Shown: positions 1-14,885, counted from the stretch's first letter. The stretch is 64,000 nt of DNA from Camarhynchus parvulus (GCF_901933205.1 NC_044572.1:20298501-20362500); one strand, 5' to 3'. A program made the numbers and translations. Notes: generated by a model not told the origin, from the sequence alone.

Positions 1-2274
1 GTAGTAATACAATAAACATATGGCATGAAGTGGAAGATTTTCAAAGATTTCTGTAAGATTTTAAAATCCACTGAGGATAAATTGCAATCCGTGAGTCCAT
101 TGTTTGCTCTTGCAGGGAAGATGACTGAAAAGAAAATTGCCAATCACAAGGAAGCAGATGCATTGTAAAAGATGCAGTTACTCCATAGTATATGGGTAGC
201 CCATGGTGAGTGACTCTTGAAGCGATATTAAGAGAATATAAAGTGGTTAGTCATTAGGTTGGGTTTTTTCATTTGTTTTTTAGTTTGGGGTGTTTTTTGT
301 TGCTACTAATATTTATACAGGAATAACCATCTGTCCTTGATTTAGGAAAGCTAAACAAAAAAGAAGCCCAGAACTTTGGCACTGAAGTCTGAGTTTAAGT
401 GAGCAGAAGTTAAAAAAAAAAAAAATTGTTTACCAATGCAAGAAATATATGACTTCTGTTTGCTTAGGAGATAAAGAAATGTCAGATGCCATCCAACAGC
501 TGCCAGGCCCCACCCACAGAGTCTTAGGGCCACTACATAACAACAAACCAGAAGAGGGTCTAAAGAAAGGATTAAACTTCACTGTTTTTAAATGCCCATT
601 AGTGATATCATAAAAACAAAAATAAAAAAGAATCTGAAAATAAAGTCATGTGGTATAAAGCAGTCCTGGATTTAGAAGGGAATTTGAATCTGAAATGAAT
701 TAGCAATTCCCAACAAGTATGAGGAAGAAAATATAAGGTGGGGCATTCTGTTTCAAATTTTGATGAACTTGAAGGGTATTGCTTCTTGCACAGTTTTTGC
801 TATCTTTACCAAATCTTGTTAAATCATCATGGACTATTTCAGCACAGTATCAAGTGGGCACCCTGTGACTGAAAATGCCACGTCTCTCTCAAGGATTTCC
901 TACAGAAAACCACATGCCTGTGGTGCTGGCACAGAAACACTGACCGTGTGGGATGCATGCAGTGTTTCTGACTCAGGTGACACTGAGGAATACTGAAAAT
1001 GGTGAAAGTCATCAAAGTCTTCCTATAGAAAATTTCCAAGATGAAGCCTGAACAGAGCAGCAGTACTGACAAGTAAGCCCCAGCTAACTTTCCCTTCAAT
1101 TTTGTCCATCCAAGGACACTAGCAAGCTCTCCAGAAGTACATCACAAATACAAGAAAAAACCATGCCACTAGAGAAGAAAAACAAAAGGGCAACCAAAAA
1201 CTTAGTCCCCTGTTTTGTGTAGTTTGGGAGGACTATATAGCCATGTTTAATACGTTAATTTTCAATCTGGGCATGTATCTGATGCATATTCGTTGCCCAT
1301 GTGTGAATAATCTCCTTCATAAAAAATTATCCATTTAGGTAATGACAGGCACCTACAATATTTATGTATGAAATTTCACATTTGGGTTCATATGAAAAAT
1401 TGGAGCATTTTTAGAAAGGGTCAATAAAGTAAGCAGCTGTCTACTGCACAGGATAAAAATATTCCCACTTCATTGGCTTGGTAGATTGCTGAAAACAGCA
1501 CCCTGTAAAAACATTCACCTTTCAGACCATCTTCGTAAGTGTGGTATAAAGTGACACTGCTGTATGTAGGTCACCGAACAGTGCCAGAGCCAGAGTAATG
1601 AAAGCCAAGGCTGACCAAGCCCTTTGTTGTCCCTTTTAGCCAAGTTGCTCAGTAACCCTGTCCCTGTCCTTTCTTCATTGAATCAGGACTGAGTTCTGAA
1701 AATATTCTTAAGTAGACAACCAATCCCTCTGTGCAACTGTACCCTGGACTACTTCCAGTTTCAATTTGGATTTGTAGAGTCATTGTTCTGCCTTTCGTTT
1801 TCCTTGACCTGAACTGCTTACAAAACCCTCCCCTTAATCTTGAATATTTCAGTGAAGTAGCACATAAATCTGAGACAATCCTGTCTGGATTTTATTTTTA
1901 TGAAATACGACAACAAAAAAAGTGGCAGAACTTGTCCCCAGAGTTTACCTATGTCTTTCCATGGTGGAAATCCTGTGCCCCAAATTCAAGCTCATGCTTT
2001 TATTGTTACACCAGGTATCAGCAGAAAAACTTTTGCTGGAACACAAACACTTGGGAACTTTAAAAGGACAGTCTGTCATGTTTGGAATATCTCTTCATGA
2101 GCTCAAACCAAAAATTATAATAATTCAAATTGAAAAAAAGCAGGGACAAATTTTTTTGCTGCAACAATTTTTTTTACATGTTTAGGTATCATATTCAGGA
2201 CAGTATCACTCAAACAAATGTTAGAACTCACTGATGATCCTGTAAAGATATCCCTCATTAATTGAAGCACTAAC
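1..2274. other. SLC39A12 intron sequence
   Basis: AT-rich sequence directly below the donor of the first coding exon. I looked for the second coding exon of ZIP12 and found no matching peptide, so it must lie further left. Nothing else is recognised. Confidence 0.6.
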
Positions 2275-2544
2275 CAGATTACAATCCTCTTGCATGCCAT
2301 AAATCCGCTGTGGGCATTCAGCTCTCTCCAGTAACATTTTGACCAGTTCTCGTGAGTGGTTCATGTGGAGCTCAGTGTTTTCAGCTGAGAGAATGCGCAA
2401 AACTTCCACCAGAGAGCCTCTGCTGGGAGGATTGCTGCCATCCTGCCCATGCTCTTCCCCAGGCTGTCCTTCAGCAATGAGCACGCTGAATATGAAAGCA
2501 GAACATACCACCCCAAGAGCTGGATGCTTGGTCAGAAAACACAT
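2275..2544 (-). CDS. SLC39A12: SLC39A12 (ZIP12 zinc transporter), first coding exon
   Basis: ZIP12 imports zinc across the plasma membrane, mainly in brain. This exon encodes the first 90 residues: the start MCFLTKHPALG, a hydrophobic signal sequence (VVCSAFIFSVLIA), then LVEVLRILSAENTE, NHSRELVKMLLERAECP and GMQEDCNL. Human ZIP12 has the same order (MCFRTKLS, LLQVLSAG, NHSRSLIKTLLEKTGCP, GMQGDCNL). The exon ends at the donor CTG|GTTAGT. The 5' UTR part extends to about 2618 or 2627 (acceptors TTCTTCAG and CTATTCAG). The rest of the gene lies beyond the left edge. SLC39A12 also follows MRC1 in human, which supports the call. Confidence 0.92.
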
Positions 2545-2627
2545 CTCCTCTTCCTGCAGTGTGTGATCTGCACTGAATGTTGGATTGTTGTTTGTGCTGC
2601 ACAGCTTAAACTGGAAACCTGAAGAAT

Positions 2628-3726
2628 CTGAATAGTAAAGAGGAAAAAAACCCAACCCTTTAATTAGTGCGAATGCAATATGTTCGAAAGGATTTATTAA
2701 TTGGTCGGCTAAGCTGATTTGCAGTGACAAGCTGTTTTTGAACAACAGGGAGCCTGTAAGGATTTTACAGCATAGAACAGCAGGAAACTAAGACAACTAT
2801 GGCCTCAAAACTTCTTTAGAATTACCAATAAGAGGTTGTCTCAAAGTGCCCTTCCCTCTTCTTAAAAATAAAGTCTATGGCTTTCATTTCAGTGTTATGT
2901 TATTGCATTCTCTACTAATTCTTTTCAGTAAGTACAGAAAAATACCATGGCTTTTGCTTTCATTTTATCATGAAAACAGGTTTTTAGTAACAAAAATAGC
3001 TGCAAATAAATATTGCTAGTCTAATACTATTATGAATGTGCAGTAATTATGTTACATAGCAATAATATAAAGCAGGTTATATTGTCAAAACACTTTACCA
3101 ACATCACTAAACTCCAGCTATACTTCACAAAGAAAGAAGGAACAGGATGTACTTAAAAATTAGCGATTGCTACTCAGACAGAGGAATTACAAAGCTGAGG
3201 TTATAATTTCATTCAAAGAACTCAGTGAATAAACAAGACAAACAAGCTTAACTTGTTAACTTTAGGTGCAAAAGACATTTTGTACTATAAATCTCTCTTC
3301 TTCACAATCCTTCCTAATAAACCACTCCTTCCACTTTCACAGTAATCTATCTCAATATCAAAGCACAAGAAATATAAAATAGTTTCACTTCTGTTTTCCT
3401 CAGAAGTTTTGATTTTATTGATGGGTAGATGCTGGCAGTGACATACATATTCAGACAGTAAAGTACATGTTTAACAGCCACATACACATTCATCTCCTTT
3501 GAACTGCAATATGATACACATCTTATTTTAAAGGAAACTTTGCTAACAAAGTATTTAAAATTGAAAAAGAACTGCTGAATTAAAACGAGCATTTAGTCCA
3601 AAGAAAGTTAGTATGTTTTTAGATATTAGGAAATCTTTTGGTGTTTAGATATATTTTAGTGTTAGGAATATGTATCATTGTTATGAGGATATTATAAGCA
3701 TTTATTTCTAAATGTTATTTTCTTAC
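2628..3726. other. Sequence upstream of SLC39A12 coding exon 1, possibly a 5' UTR intron
   Basis: AT-rich, no coding signal. It would be an intron if the donor at 3726 is used. Confidence 0.35.
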
Positions 3727-3930
3727 CTTCTGAAGGGAAAAAGAATGCTTGAGTATCTAGCTTTGTGGCCTTCTGAATCCTCAGAAGTATTTAGCTGCTG
3801 GAAGCCCAATGTTTTTAAAATGCCTTGATGGTGCTCTGGAAGCTGGAGAGGATTAGTTTATTCTGCCTTGAAAAGTTTTCAGTTGCTATGGAGAGAGCTG
3901 CCCTTAAGGTAACAATGGAGGTGGATAGGA
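3727..3930 (-). other. Possible 5' untranslated exon of SLC39A12
   Basis: A strong minus-strand donor (CAGAAG|GTAAGA) sits at 3727/3726, 1.1 kb upstream of the acceptor of the first coding exon. The preceding 200 bp contain an RFX-like half site (plus strand GTTGCTATGG, 3892-3901). The upstream limit is a guess. No reading frame is implied. Confidence 0.25.
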
Positions 3931-6900
3931 ATTAGTACACGTTCTTCTTGTACTTCCAATTTCTAAGCATTGCATTATTGAATTTATTTCACATTTTCTA
4001 GTAGTTATCTTTTTACGTAAACAGTCTATTTTAGAAGTACAAGATGTATAAAATCTACTAAAGAATGTATTTCTTTATGATGGATAATATATGCAAGCAC
4101 TCATAACTGTTCCCTGTGTTACTAAATTATTTGATCAATGCTACAAAAAACCTTAATTTTTAATTTTGTTTTTTCAATAAAATATTACTACTTTTAAAAA
4201 ATATGAGAACACAAAAGAAATAGAAATCTTTTCAAGCACATCCATAGAAAAATGATATTTTCTCTTTGCAAAACACTGCCCATAGAAAACAGCTTCTTTC
4301 ATCCCCACTTATCCTGTGTCACATTTCCACCAACTGAAAAAGTTGGGATAGCTCAGCCTGTGGTGAAAAAAATTGTTGTCCACCCACTCAGATTTTCCAG
4401 AGGGACGCTGTTACGAAGTTGACATTTACATCACCACACTATTACAATATTACTGCACTGGAAGTTAGTGAAAACTGTCACAACTGACAGATTTCTACAG
4501 AGACCAGCAGCACACCAGTCATATCATTCTCCCACCTTCCAAACCTTCCATGCTGCTATGGAGGACTATCATCTCAGCTGGCTCAACAAACCCTGTGAAG
4601 CAGTAAGCCTGTAGTAATAGAAACATTATAATTCTCTTTAAAGCTAGATTAACAAAATATCCAGGGTTCTAAAATGTCTGTAATGTCTCCTACAAGGTGG
4701 TAAGCTCAAAGGGAACAGCCTTGTATTAGCAAGACTGAGAACTGACAACTGACGCTGACTATAAAAGAATTCAACTGACAACGCCAGCTTGAGGGAAATA
4801 CAAAATGTAAACAAATGTTCTCAAAAACACAAAGTACAATTACATGTACAGGTTCTTGTGTGATGATGAGTATTTTAAAAATCAGTCCTACTTTAAAATA
4901 TTCTTTTATTTTATTTCATAAATTACCAAAGATATTTATCAAACCAACATTTCTAAATATACCACTTTATAAAAACAAGAATTACAGAAATTTTTCATAT
5001 AAATATTTTTATAAGATTGACTGAAAAGCAGAAACACATGATAATATGCATTTCCTTTGGCTTTCATACAATTTATTCTGTCAAACAAAGCTAACCATGT
5101 CCAGATTTGTTCCACTAATAAAAATAATTCCTTAGATAATGGGAGAATAGCTTCCAGCATTTAATTCTGGGGATTGCTTAATCTCCAAACAAACATAGAA
5201 TAGGATTATCTGTATATAATTTGATGTTTTGTGTATAATTACAAACTGAAACTAAGAATTCATTTCATCTAATTAAAGTGTACAAACAGAGGGTGAGTTG
5301 TTTCAGTTTACTGAGAAAAGCTAACATTTAAAAACACATTTGATGATTCATAACTATTGAAAGCTTCTAAGAGATTTGCATGATAATACTGGCTACAACT
5401 TACTTTAATATTTATATTACAGAGCAATGGTAAAAAAAAAGAAAACATTCAGTACATTAAAAAACAACAGATAATAATTGGTACAGGCTACAATGGCTGA
5501 TCTCAAAGGGGAATTCACTTCTCTTTTTTAATGACTAAGTGTTGCAAACCTCTCCTGGCTTGGAAATGAGCTTCTCAGTGGTGGCAAAATCACTGACAGT
5601 GACTCAAGGCTCACCCTCTGCTTATACCCTTGAGACTGTGTTTTCACAGTCATGCCACTGTCCTTAAAGAACTATTATGCCTACAGAGCACTTGGATTAC
5701 TTCTTCTGAAGTAATTGCTGGCATCAGTTCCTAAGCCTTTTGTCCAAACCCTTCTGCAGCAGCATTATTCCCCCACTACTCACCCATCCCAAAGCTGTGC
5801 CAACTGATCAAATGGGACTACAACAATTGCAGAGCTGTGTAGTTAGATGCCCATTAGAAATTTACTGATACACAGAAAAAAAATCATTTATACAGTTTAA
5901 TATCTTAAAACCTCCCAAAGCACTTATCACTAATATCATAACTTGTGTTATGAGACTAACATTTTGACTCAGATTTTACCGCGTGCTTTTTGGAAAATTT
6001 TGATAAAGTGGAAAAAACTCCATGAACAATACTCTGAAGCCAGAGACTCTCCATTTATCGTAAAATGATAATATGCATGGAAGAAAACCTTGAGAAGAAC
6101 TGGAGAACTGGGGTAACTCAGAGTGAAGTACATTAGCATTCTAACATGACAACAGATATTCTAACAGACTCTCTGTAGCAAAACCAAAGGTAGGAGGAAT
6201 TTTCTGATTAAATAAACAATTAAAAAAATATTATTTCATTTTACACTTACTTACATACCTTGGCATGCTAAAGTAAGGATCTGAGATCAAGAATTTTCAG
6301 AAAAAAAATCAATATTTTAAAATTAGTTTGAACAATTACCATGCTGGGATACTTGCAGGAAAGCAACTAATTGCTGACAGGCATAGGTGTATGACCCAGG
6401 GAAAAAAAGTGAAAGAAGAAATAAGATAAAAAGAAGAGTGAAAAAAATGTGAACTTCTCAAAACTTGATTTCACTACCAGATTCATGATCCCAGACAACT
6501 GCATATGAATTTTTTCCCACCCACAGATACAATCTTTTATGATTTAGAAAGCTCATACAGCAGCAACTTATGGTCTTAGTGAAAAGGAATGAAGACGATT
6601 TAGAAATGGCATAACTAGACACAGAACATGCAGCAAGGCCTCTCTAGTTTCAGGGCATTAGTTAGTTAGTTTTAATTTTAAGTGAACCAGTAAGACTAAC
6701 TGCAGCTTTTCTGGTTTCTCCCACCTTCACACCTGCTGTGGGAACAAAAGGAAGTTGCCCATTCACAAATGCCATGGATAACTGCACTCTGCAATTTACT
6801 GGGTTTCAAATGATTGATGAATAAATTGTGTAGGAATAGGAAAACTCTATTAAGGACTCACTCTGAGATGACAAGGGCATTTCCACGAGCCCTACCAACA

Positions 6901-9900
6901 TGACAAGTGGCTTTATTTTATTTTTACAGTAGAATGGGAGAGGATGTAGGCATGATTTTAGCAAGACCCCTGCTGAACTTCACATCATACTGGGTAATGC
7001 AGCTATATAACTCTCATTCCTTCAATACTGTGTAACTTGTTTTGATGGACTAAGCAAATGCATTTTTTTCCTTTTTACTAATGGCAGCAATTATGGCAAA
7101 CAGAAGAGAATCTTCTGGCACTGCAGCTTTCCTCCATGTTATTAATGTGATGTGTGCACATTGTATAATTACAGCCATAGGCTGTATATTGACATATGAA
7201 AGAACTACATTTTGCATGTAATTTGGGTAGAATTTCAATACATAAAGTGTCTTTGCCAATGTAATGCCAGGGTGCTGCAATAAAAAATGTCAGTACTTTT
7301 AAAATTACCACAGTCGATTAAGCTTTTTTTGACATCACATGCCAATCTTAGCAATATCACAGATATTAAGGTTGCTAATGAATTAAAATAAATTAACATT
7401 ACTGAAATTATCTGAGTTACATGTATTAGCATACATATATATATAGATATATCTGAAACAAATCTTGTTTTAGTTCAGGATTACAAAATTCACTTGTTAG
7501 CAGAAAGTTTTCTGAGACAACCTGGAAATCTATTTGCATTTACATAGAATAGCAAGAAAGAAGTTATAGATTACTATACACTCTAGGCCAGCAAATCTTC
7601 TTACCTTTTAAGAAATATAATCCCAGAGGTGCCTTCTCACATAGGTGCCTCTGTCACCTTACAGACTTAAGGTGAAATTTATCGTCCTAAAATATTACTG
7701 TCATGAAAAACTGTTTTGAAATTAAACAAAAGTGTTTATTTATATGGAAAGTGTGACCTAAAAATGATTAATTGCCTCCATCTGACTATAGACTTCCCCC
7801 TCACACAATCTCTCTATTGCTCTATCTGGCTGTGTTTAAAACAGATCAGAAAAAAGAAAACCAAAATATATTTGGATGTAGGTATAACCATTAAGACTAT
7901 TCAGTGATAGCAATTCTTATCAAGAGCTTAGAACAGGAGATATTAATATCTTGAGTATGAAAAAAAGGAGATTTTATAAATATGGATATAATGTTGCTCA
8001 TTTTTTACTTAAAGAACACATAGGTAAAACAATGTACTTGTATTTATTGTTCTTAGGAACATTAGAAATCTAACTTTTATAAAGGTATCTGAACGTTAAA
8101 GCACAGCACCAAGTCAGTTTCAGTTATCTCACCTCCTCTTATACTAAAGAGATGCAGAAATGAGTTTCTAAGCTTTTCACTGCCTATTGTATGGTTTTGT
8201 TCTGCAGTATTATCAGACTGTTTATGTATATTTTTTCTTTCTTTTGTTCCTTTAGGTTTTCAAAGAAACTGGGCTCAAAAACTGAGTTGATCTTACTAAG
8301 AGTGTGTTACCTGATGCAAAGGACTTACAGTCAGTCCTATGATGTATGTTGAACTATTAAATATCCCAAATGAAATATTGTGTAGTATTACAGTATAGAG
8401 CACTAATATTTCAATGAAAAAAACAGAATTCAAAATTGAAAAACAACCTTTTGAAAATGATACTGTTCATCTTGTCAGAAACTGACATATATTGTATCTT
8501 GCATCTTTTTAGCCATTGACTTCTGACCCCAGCATACTGATTGTTTTCCTTTCCTGCTGATAATCATCAACTTATGCTGGAAAACCACTCAAATGTTCTT
8601 TATGTACCTGTGTATTTTTTATTTACATAAATATTCATAAAATATTTATAAATAATTTTTACTTTTAGAGAAATTGAAATAACAAGTGATTACTCACTTA
8701 TTTTTTAAACTATGACTCAGTTTTCAGTTCTAAAGAAACAATACAGAAGAGTAATTTCAGGCAAAAGCCTGTTGTCTGAGAGATGACTGTTTCTCAAGGT
8801 CTTCTAGTCTACCCCCAATAAAAGAAAAGCATGTAAGTGTAGGCATGAATACAAGCCAAAATGAAAGAAGACAGTTTCTTTCCATCTCTTTGTCTTAAAT
8901 TCAGGAAGAGTGTTAGTGGTATCAACAGTAAGAAGAGTTTACAGAATATTTGACTGATTAGATGGGCTTCAAGTAATAGATGCTGAAGCAATAAAGGTGA
9001 AAAGGACAAAAAAAAAAGGAAAATCCTAGAATGGAAGAACAATGAAAGAACCTGTATTGATAGAAAACAATTCAGCCAAATACAAATTTCACTGCATGAC
9101 AATGACCTTACTTCAACCTTTATTAGAACTACTGACAAACCACTATCTCTCCCCTATAACCTGGTATATTCATTGTTTGAAGGCTTGGTAACAAGAGTAC
9201 TGAGAAGGGAGTTAATGATGAGAAATGTTTGTACTTTATAAAAGAAATTTTTCACTTTTAAAATAATTGTTTCTCTCTACATAACCATACCAGTATATGA
9301 ATACCATTATTCACAATAAAAGCACACATGCAACCATTGGATTCTAAAGTAAATGCTTGGTTTTTTCTAACCTATAAGAAAATACAACATTAACTACTAT
9401 TTTAACTTTGCAAATAGAGTTTTGAGTTAAACACACCCTAAATCCTTGTAGAATTGTTCTATCCAATTTAGGAACAATTGTTTTTTATCATAAGAGGACA
9501 CACTGTTCATTCTGCTCAATGTTGGCCATAGAATTCTTTGCATCACGAGCTCCTAGAAAAGAATTGTTGTAGGCATCTGTGGGTATCAACTGTTAGTTCA
9601 GTGGCCAATCCACTTCCATCAGTTACTGTAGTCTTTAATTTGAACTAGGCTGCATATATTTTGGTGGGTCTGTGGCAACTATAATTTTAGAAAATGCTGA
9701 AATGCTATCTTCAAAGCACTATGCTAAAGATAAGCTCAACTTAAAGCTAACAAATTGATTAAAATGAGATGAAAAAGAGCAAGAGTTAGAAATCCACAGA
9801 AGTGTAAGTTACGTCTTAAAAAGCAAAACAGCAATCTGAAGCACAGTGACAATTTGGTACCAATACTCTCTCTGTGAAGATTTTTCAAGCCTTTCCTTCT

Positions 9901-12581
9901 GCTGAACAAATTCTTCCAAAAGTACAGAAATAAGATTTATCTTCTCCTTTGCTCCTCATGTCTCTATAGATAAGGACAAGAAAAAATCTGTTACCTTAAA
10001 AAAAAAAAAAGAATAATAATTCAGGTAGTCTTCCTAAGCAAGTGCTTGAGTGCTTGTACTCTGATTTAGCAGCCAGCAAGCTCTCATGTGTGCTACGGAT
10101 TTATACTGAAGGGCACAATGTGAGCAGCTTGTGAATACTGAAAGCAGAAACTTTCCTGCAGCTGAGAATCTGCTACAAGCAACTTACCTGTTTAGTAGGA
10201 CACTAACTAAGCCTCCTGCAGCTCTGATTTTGCTGTGGTTCTTGTTCCCACACTACCTTCCACACACTTGGAAATAGATTTTGAAGCATGCAAGAATATA
10301 GTTTATTCTAATCACCCTTTCCCCACTGTCTTTCTTAAATATACACACACCCCCACCCCAGGAATTTGAAAAACCATAATTATAAAGTGTAATCTTAATT
10401 TTCACATTTTATTCAGATGAATTTAAAGTGAGTAATTATTAACAATTGGATAACCTTTCTTACATTTAACAATATACAATCTGCAACCCAGTGTGAGGTT
10501 CAAAGTAGCCAAGTAGAGCAAGTCAATGGCTGGCACTCATAAGCTAGAAAAAGAAAGCCTAAGTGGATTAGTATGCAGAGCATTAGGGCATTGAAGTAAT
10601 TTTCAAACTTAACTCCCTACAAGGAGACTTGGGGGATGTTTTAACCAGAACTTTATTTTTTAAAAACACGTTTTTTTCTGCAGAAACCTTGAAAAGAACT
10701 AAAGAGGAAACAGAGGAAATTTTATGCAAGAGGGAGATTACTACGTCTCTCCATAAACCAGTGTCAAAGTGAAGAAAAAGGGTAGTGTGAGTCTGTATGC
10801 ACTTTCAGATAGACAGATAGAGCCAGTGTACTGGGTTTCCTCCCCATCTTCTGAGTGATGACTCACTGCACTGTTTCTATGCCTGCTTTTGAGGGACATG
10901 GAACTCTTCTGCAAATAAATGTTGCCAGTTGAAGTCAATAAATGACACTGGTATATTGGCTAACTTCATGCTTTTCTGTGTGTGCCTTAACTTCAGTTTG
11001 CTCTCTTACTGCAGCAAGGAATCTGAGATACACCTGCCAAAGACTACCTTTACTGTCACTGAAAAAGGAAAATACATGTGCATGAGAGAGGGAACAACAG
11101 ATGCCACCCCATTTCCCTCTGGCATGCTCCTTTATGTTAACTCTTCTTTAACATATTGATAAAGATGAATTAAATCTTTCAGAATGCAAATTTCTAGCTT
11201 TTTGTCAACGAATCAATTCTTTAAAAATCTACAAATTTTACAGTAAAGCTGACACTCTTAACGTTCCTGCAACTCTTTGGTGTCTAATCTGAATATTTTC
11301 TGTAAAAGCACAGCTCCAAAAAGCCTTTTAACATATGCATGGAAACCACTAATTGTCTTTCACCCATGTTTTTTGAAAAGAGAAAACACTATGCAACCTT
11401 TGTTACTCATAATTGAGTATAGTCCTTATTGTTTATCTTTTTCTTTTATTTTCATTTTCCCCCCTCATTTAAAAAAGGAGGGTTTTTTTCCTTTTTTCAG
11501 TGTCATCTCCTGAATAAGTGAGGCTACAGCCCACAAGATCTGCGTAGTTAAGATGGGTTTTATCTAAATTTGCAGTATATGGAAGTATCTGGACCAGTGA
11601 CCCTAGGATCCCTGTACAGTCATTGGAGACTGAGGCATTTTAGGAGGCAGTTTGTCAGGCCTATTCCACACCAAGATTTTGGATGCGAGGAATTGCACTG
11701 TAGCCTCTGTAATTATAACATCCTTGACAGCTGAAAGAGCCTTGAGAGATTTTCTTTGCTGTAGACATCTGCACTATTGATTACAATTTGCCAGTTAAAT
11801 CCCTCCCTGTCCCTGTATGAATTCCCTCACTCCTTTCACTCCAGTAAGTTATTAACTATTTACCCACTTCTAAATATATCTGATGGAAGAGCAAAAATAT
11901 CCAAGATCCCTGCAAGTTTTATGCAAAACAAGGGCTAGAAAAAGCATTTTACTAGTACCTACATGCAGGAAAGCTGCAGACATAGGACTCAGCTATAGAC
12001 ATGAAATAAACAAAAAGAAATGCTATGAAAACCATAAACCATGCTATTAAAAATGAATCCAAAGAAAAAGATCCAAAGCCATTGTACAGAAACATCTTCG
12101 TTGCATCTGATACTAGTTTAATTTATAAAGGCTTTCCAATATTTTTATATTCATGAAAAAGAATTCACTGATTGTGAGGCAGTATAACAGGATGTTGACC
12201 ACTAGAATGTAATGAAGCAATCCCTAATAAAATGCATCTGTAGAAGAAGCAGTTTATGATTTCAGGAAAAAAAAATTCCATTTGCTAGTTGAGAAACAGA
12301 TCTCATATGATTTTTTCAAAGAAAAATACAAATTTTACAGGGTAGAAAGTTCAGGAATCTTTTTGTGACGTGAAAACCACAGTAATCCAAGCCCAGAAGT
12401 TAGAAACTATGTATGAAAATAATTTTCTCTTATTAATGACAATAAATGCTGACATCAACATCATCAAGAAGACAGAAATAAAGGATTAACTCAGTTTTCC
12501 TTTAGCAGGATTTTTTTTTTCACTACTTGTGCTACACTGAATTAAAGATTATAAAAGTAGGCGTGCCGCACCATTTTACTA

Positions 12582-12598
12582 CTGCTGCCCTCTGCTGC
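12582..12598 (-). promoter_or_regulatory. CTCF-like motif
   Basis: The minus strand reads GCAGCAGAGGGCAGCAG, a close match to the vertebrate CTCF core CCASYAGRKGGCRS. It lies in otherwise AT-rich sequence between SLC39A12 and the MRC1-like cluster, a plausible place for a domain boundary. Occupancy cannot be read from sequence. Confidence 0.35.
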
Positions 12599-14749
12599 AT
12601 GGAACAGTTTCCACACGTCCTCATTTCATATTAAGCTGGTGAATGACTAGTTTTAGAGGTTTAAATGCATATGCCAGATTGCTTTTGTTTATTTCTCTAA
12701 CTTGCAATGAAGTTTATTTGGCAGCAGAGGAATTAGAATTTTACAGTAGGACTCAAAATTGTCACAGTTAATAAATTATTATCAAAGATGATATATGATA
12801 CAATGAAGAAATATATTCCCAATTTTGTTTTGCAAAGTAGATTGACTTACTTCAAGAGATATTTTGACTCAATTAAACATGCTTCAATACTCATGACATT
12901 AATGTTAATGTCTTTTTAAATGTCACTTCTCAATGAATGTTATAAATGAGGAGGCAGTAAGAACAGAAGATCCAACATGAACAGCCTATGAACAGTCTAC
13001 AGTACAGTTTGTTCCAATATTTCTCTTTCTTACTCGTTTTTTTTAAATCAATCCATCCATCTGTACATTTCAGAAGAAAGTGCTACTCTTCCATACCATA
13101 CTCCCACCAATAATAAACCTATTATCTGCAAAGATGTGACTTGCACTGCAGGGTAGCCCAGTCACATTGTGACATAACATAGCTTTGAAAACACATCCTC
13201 AAACACATCCTAAATGCAGGGTTACTCCTGCATTTAGCTAATAAAATACATAGACAATTATGTGATGATTGCTGCAGATTCTTAACAATATCCTAAAAAT
13301 GAAACATTTTTATTTTTATAGCATAAACCTTAGCTTAGGTACATCAGTAATTTAGCCATATTCACAAATTATGAGACATGTTTTTTTCTTCCTGTGCATT
13401 TTCTGAAACATCCATGGTTTTGTTGAAAACCTTGCAAAAGTCCATGGCTTTTGTCCATTTTATTCTGTTTAATAAGTTTAATTTGCAGAATTTTAAATTA
13501 CTTTTTGACTGGAATAAGCACAAGCTCCAAGGCACGGAAGGATGGAAAGTGAAATTCCTTATTAAAGGAATAGGCCAGAGCAGAGGATCATAAGGACTAA
13601 GAAAAGCTCTACTGGCCTTAAGCATTGCTTTACCCTGCTCAGCACTATATTACAGCAACAGAAACTGCTATTTAGACAGTGCATACAAGCCCAACACTGT
13701 TTGGGGTCCATTCCCCTCACACACAGCACATGCAGCCATTAGAACAAACTGTTAAAGAGCACACCCATGATTGCTGCCTTTCCTAAATGCTCATAAACAT
13801 TTTCCACACATTTTGCTAATCCATCTCCATAAGATCCTGTGCTAAAATATTTTTGAAATACCCTACCTCGTGGGTAAAATAGGATTTTCTTTCATCCCTT
13901 TAAAGTAAATTTCCTCTTAACTTTTCATTGCTGAATTTTTAGCATACTATAAAATTCAATCAATAACAGTTCTGTACCCATTTTATTCACAACCTTCCTG
14001 ATTTTGTAATCGTTACCAATATCTCTCATCAGCTTTTTCCAGTCCAGATTTAGGTATTTTTCTTCTAGTTTCTCTCTCATAAGAGAGTCGTTCTATGACT
14101 AAAAAATTTTGCTTTCCTTTGTATCCATTCAAACCCCATGTGCTTCCCATTTCAAAAAATACTCAAGATGTGAGTAGGATACTACACTCCTAATAGCTGA
14201 AATTGAATGTGCTTATGTTGGCCTTTTTAGCAGAAATCTTTTCTTTCCCTGTATTACTAAGCCAGTACTAATAACAAGTATTTGATTTAGTTTATCACCT
14301 TAATATAATACAGCTCCTGGAATCCTACTGTTTTGTAGGTCATCTTAACATTGGTATCAATGCACAAAGTCAGTAATCAGCAGCAGTTTTCACTGCTCTC
14401 CCACATGTTCTGCAAGGTGTCTGGCTCTAAAAATCAAAACTTGTGCACAGGTGGGGAGGAGGTAGATAAATATAGCATGATGGCCACTATAGTTTATGGC
14501 TAGTGAAGGTGAGGGCAGGAAAACACCTACCTTTCTTTCCAAAGTCCTGTCTCACAGCATGTGCATTGCAATGAGAAGTTACAAGGAGATACCTCTTGCT
14601 GTTGACATGGGAGTAAGATCTATGGAGTCACCTGGTGACTAGTTAAGCATTTTACAGGAATTTACTCAAACTACAAATAAACGTTGCTTGAATTCACCAG
14701 ATTTGCACATGAATGATGCACCTTGTATTCCACAAGAAATCTTGTTTCT

Positions 14750-14885
14750 AAACATTTTCTTTGTGCCTTGGGGCTCATCCTCTGTGAGCCACTCCCGATG
14801 CTGTGCCTGATGCACCCCAGGACAGGGCTGGCCCTCCTGGCTGCCAGGGCACTGCTGACTCATGTTTGACTTGTCATTGTTAAAT
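14750..14885 (-). mobile_element. CR1 LINE fragment, about 135 bp
   Basis: It contains GCACCCCAGGACAGGGCTGG, CCTCCTGGCTGCCAGGGCAC and CTGCTGACTCATGTTTGACT, which are typical of the CR1 3' region in reverse orientation. Confidence 0.75.

Noticed and set aside
839..1099. Minus-strand open frame that could have been the second coding exon of SLC39A12
   Set aside because: Neither this frame nor the other minus-strand frame after the TTCTATAG acceptor resembles the ZIP12 segment expected after GMQGDCNL.
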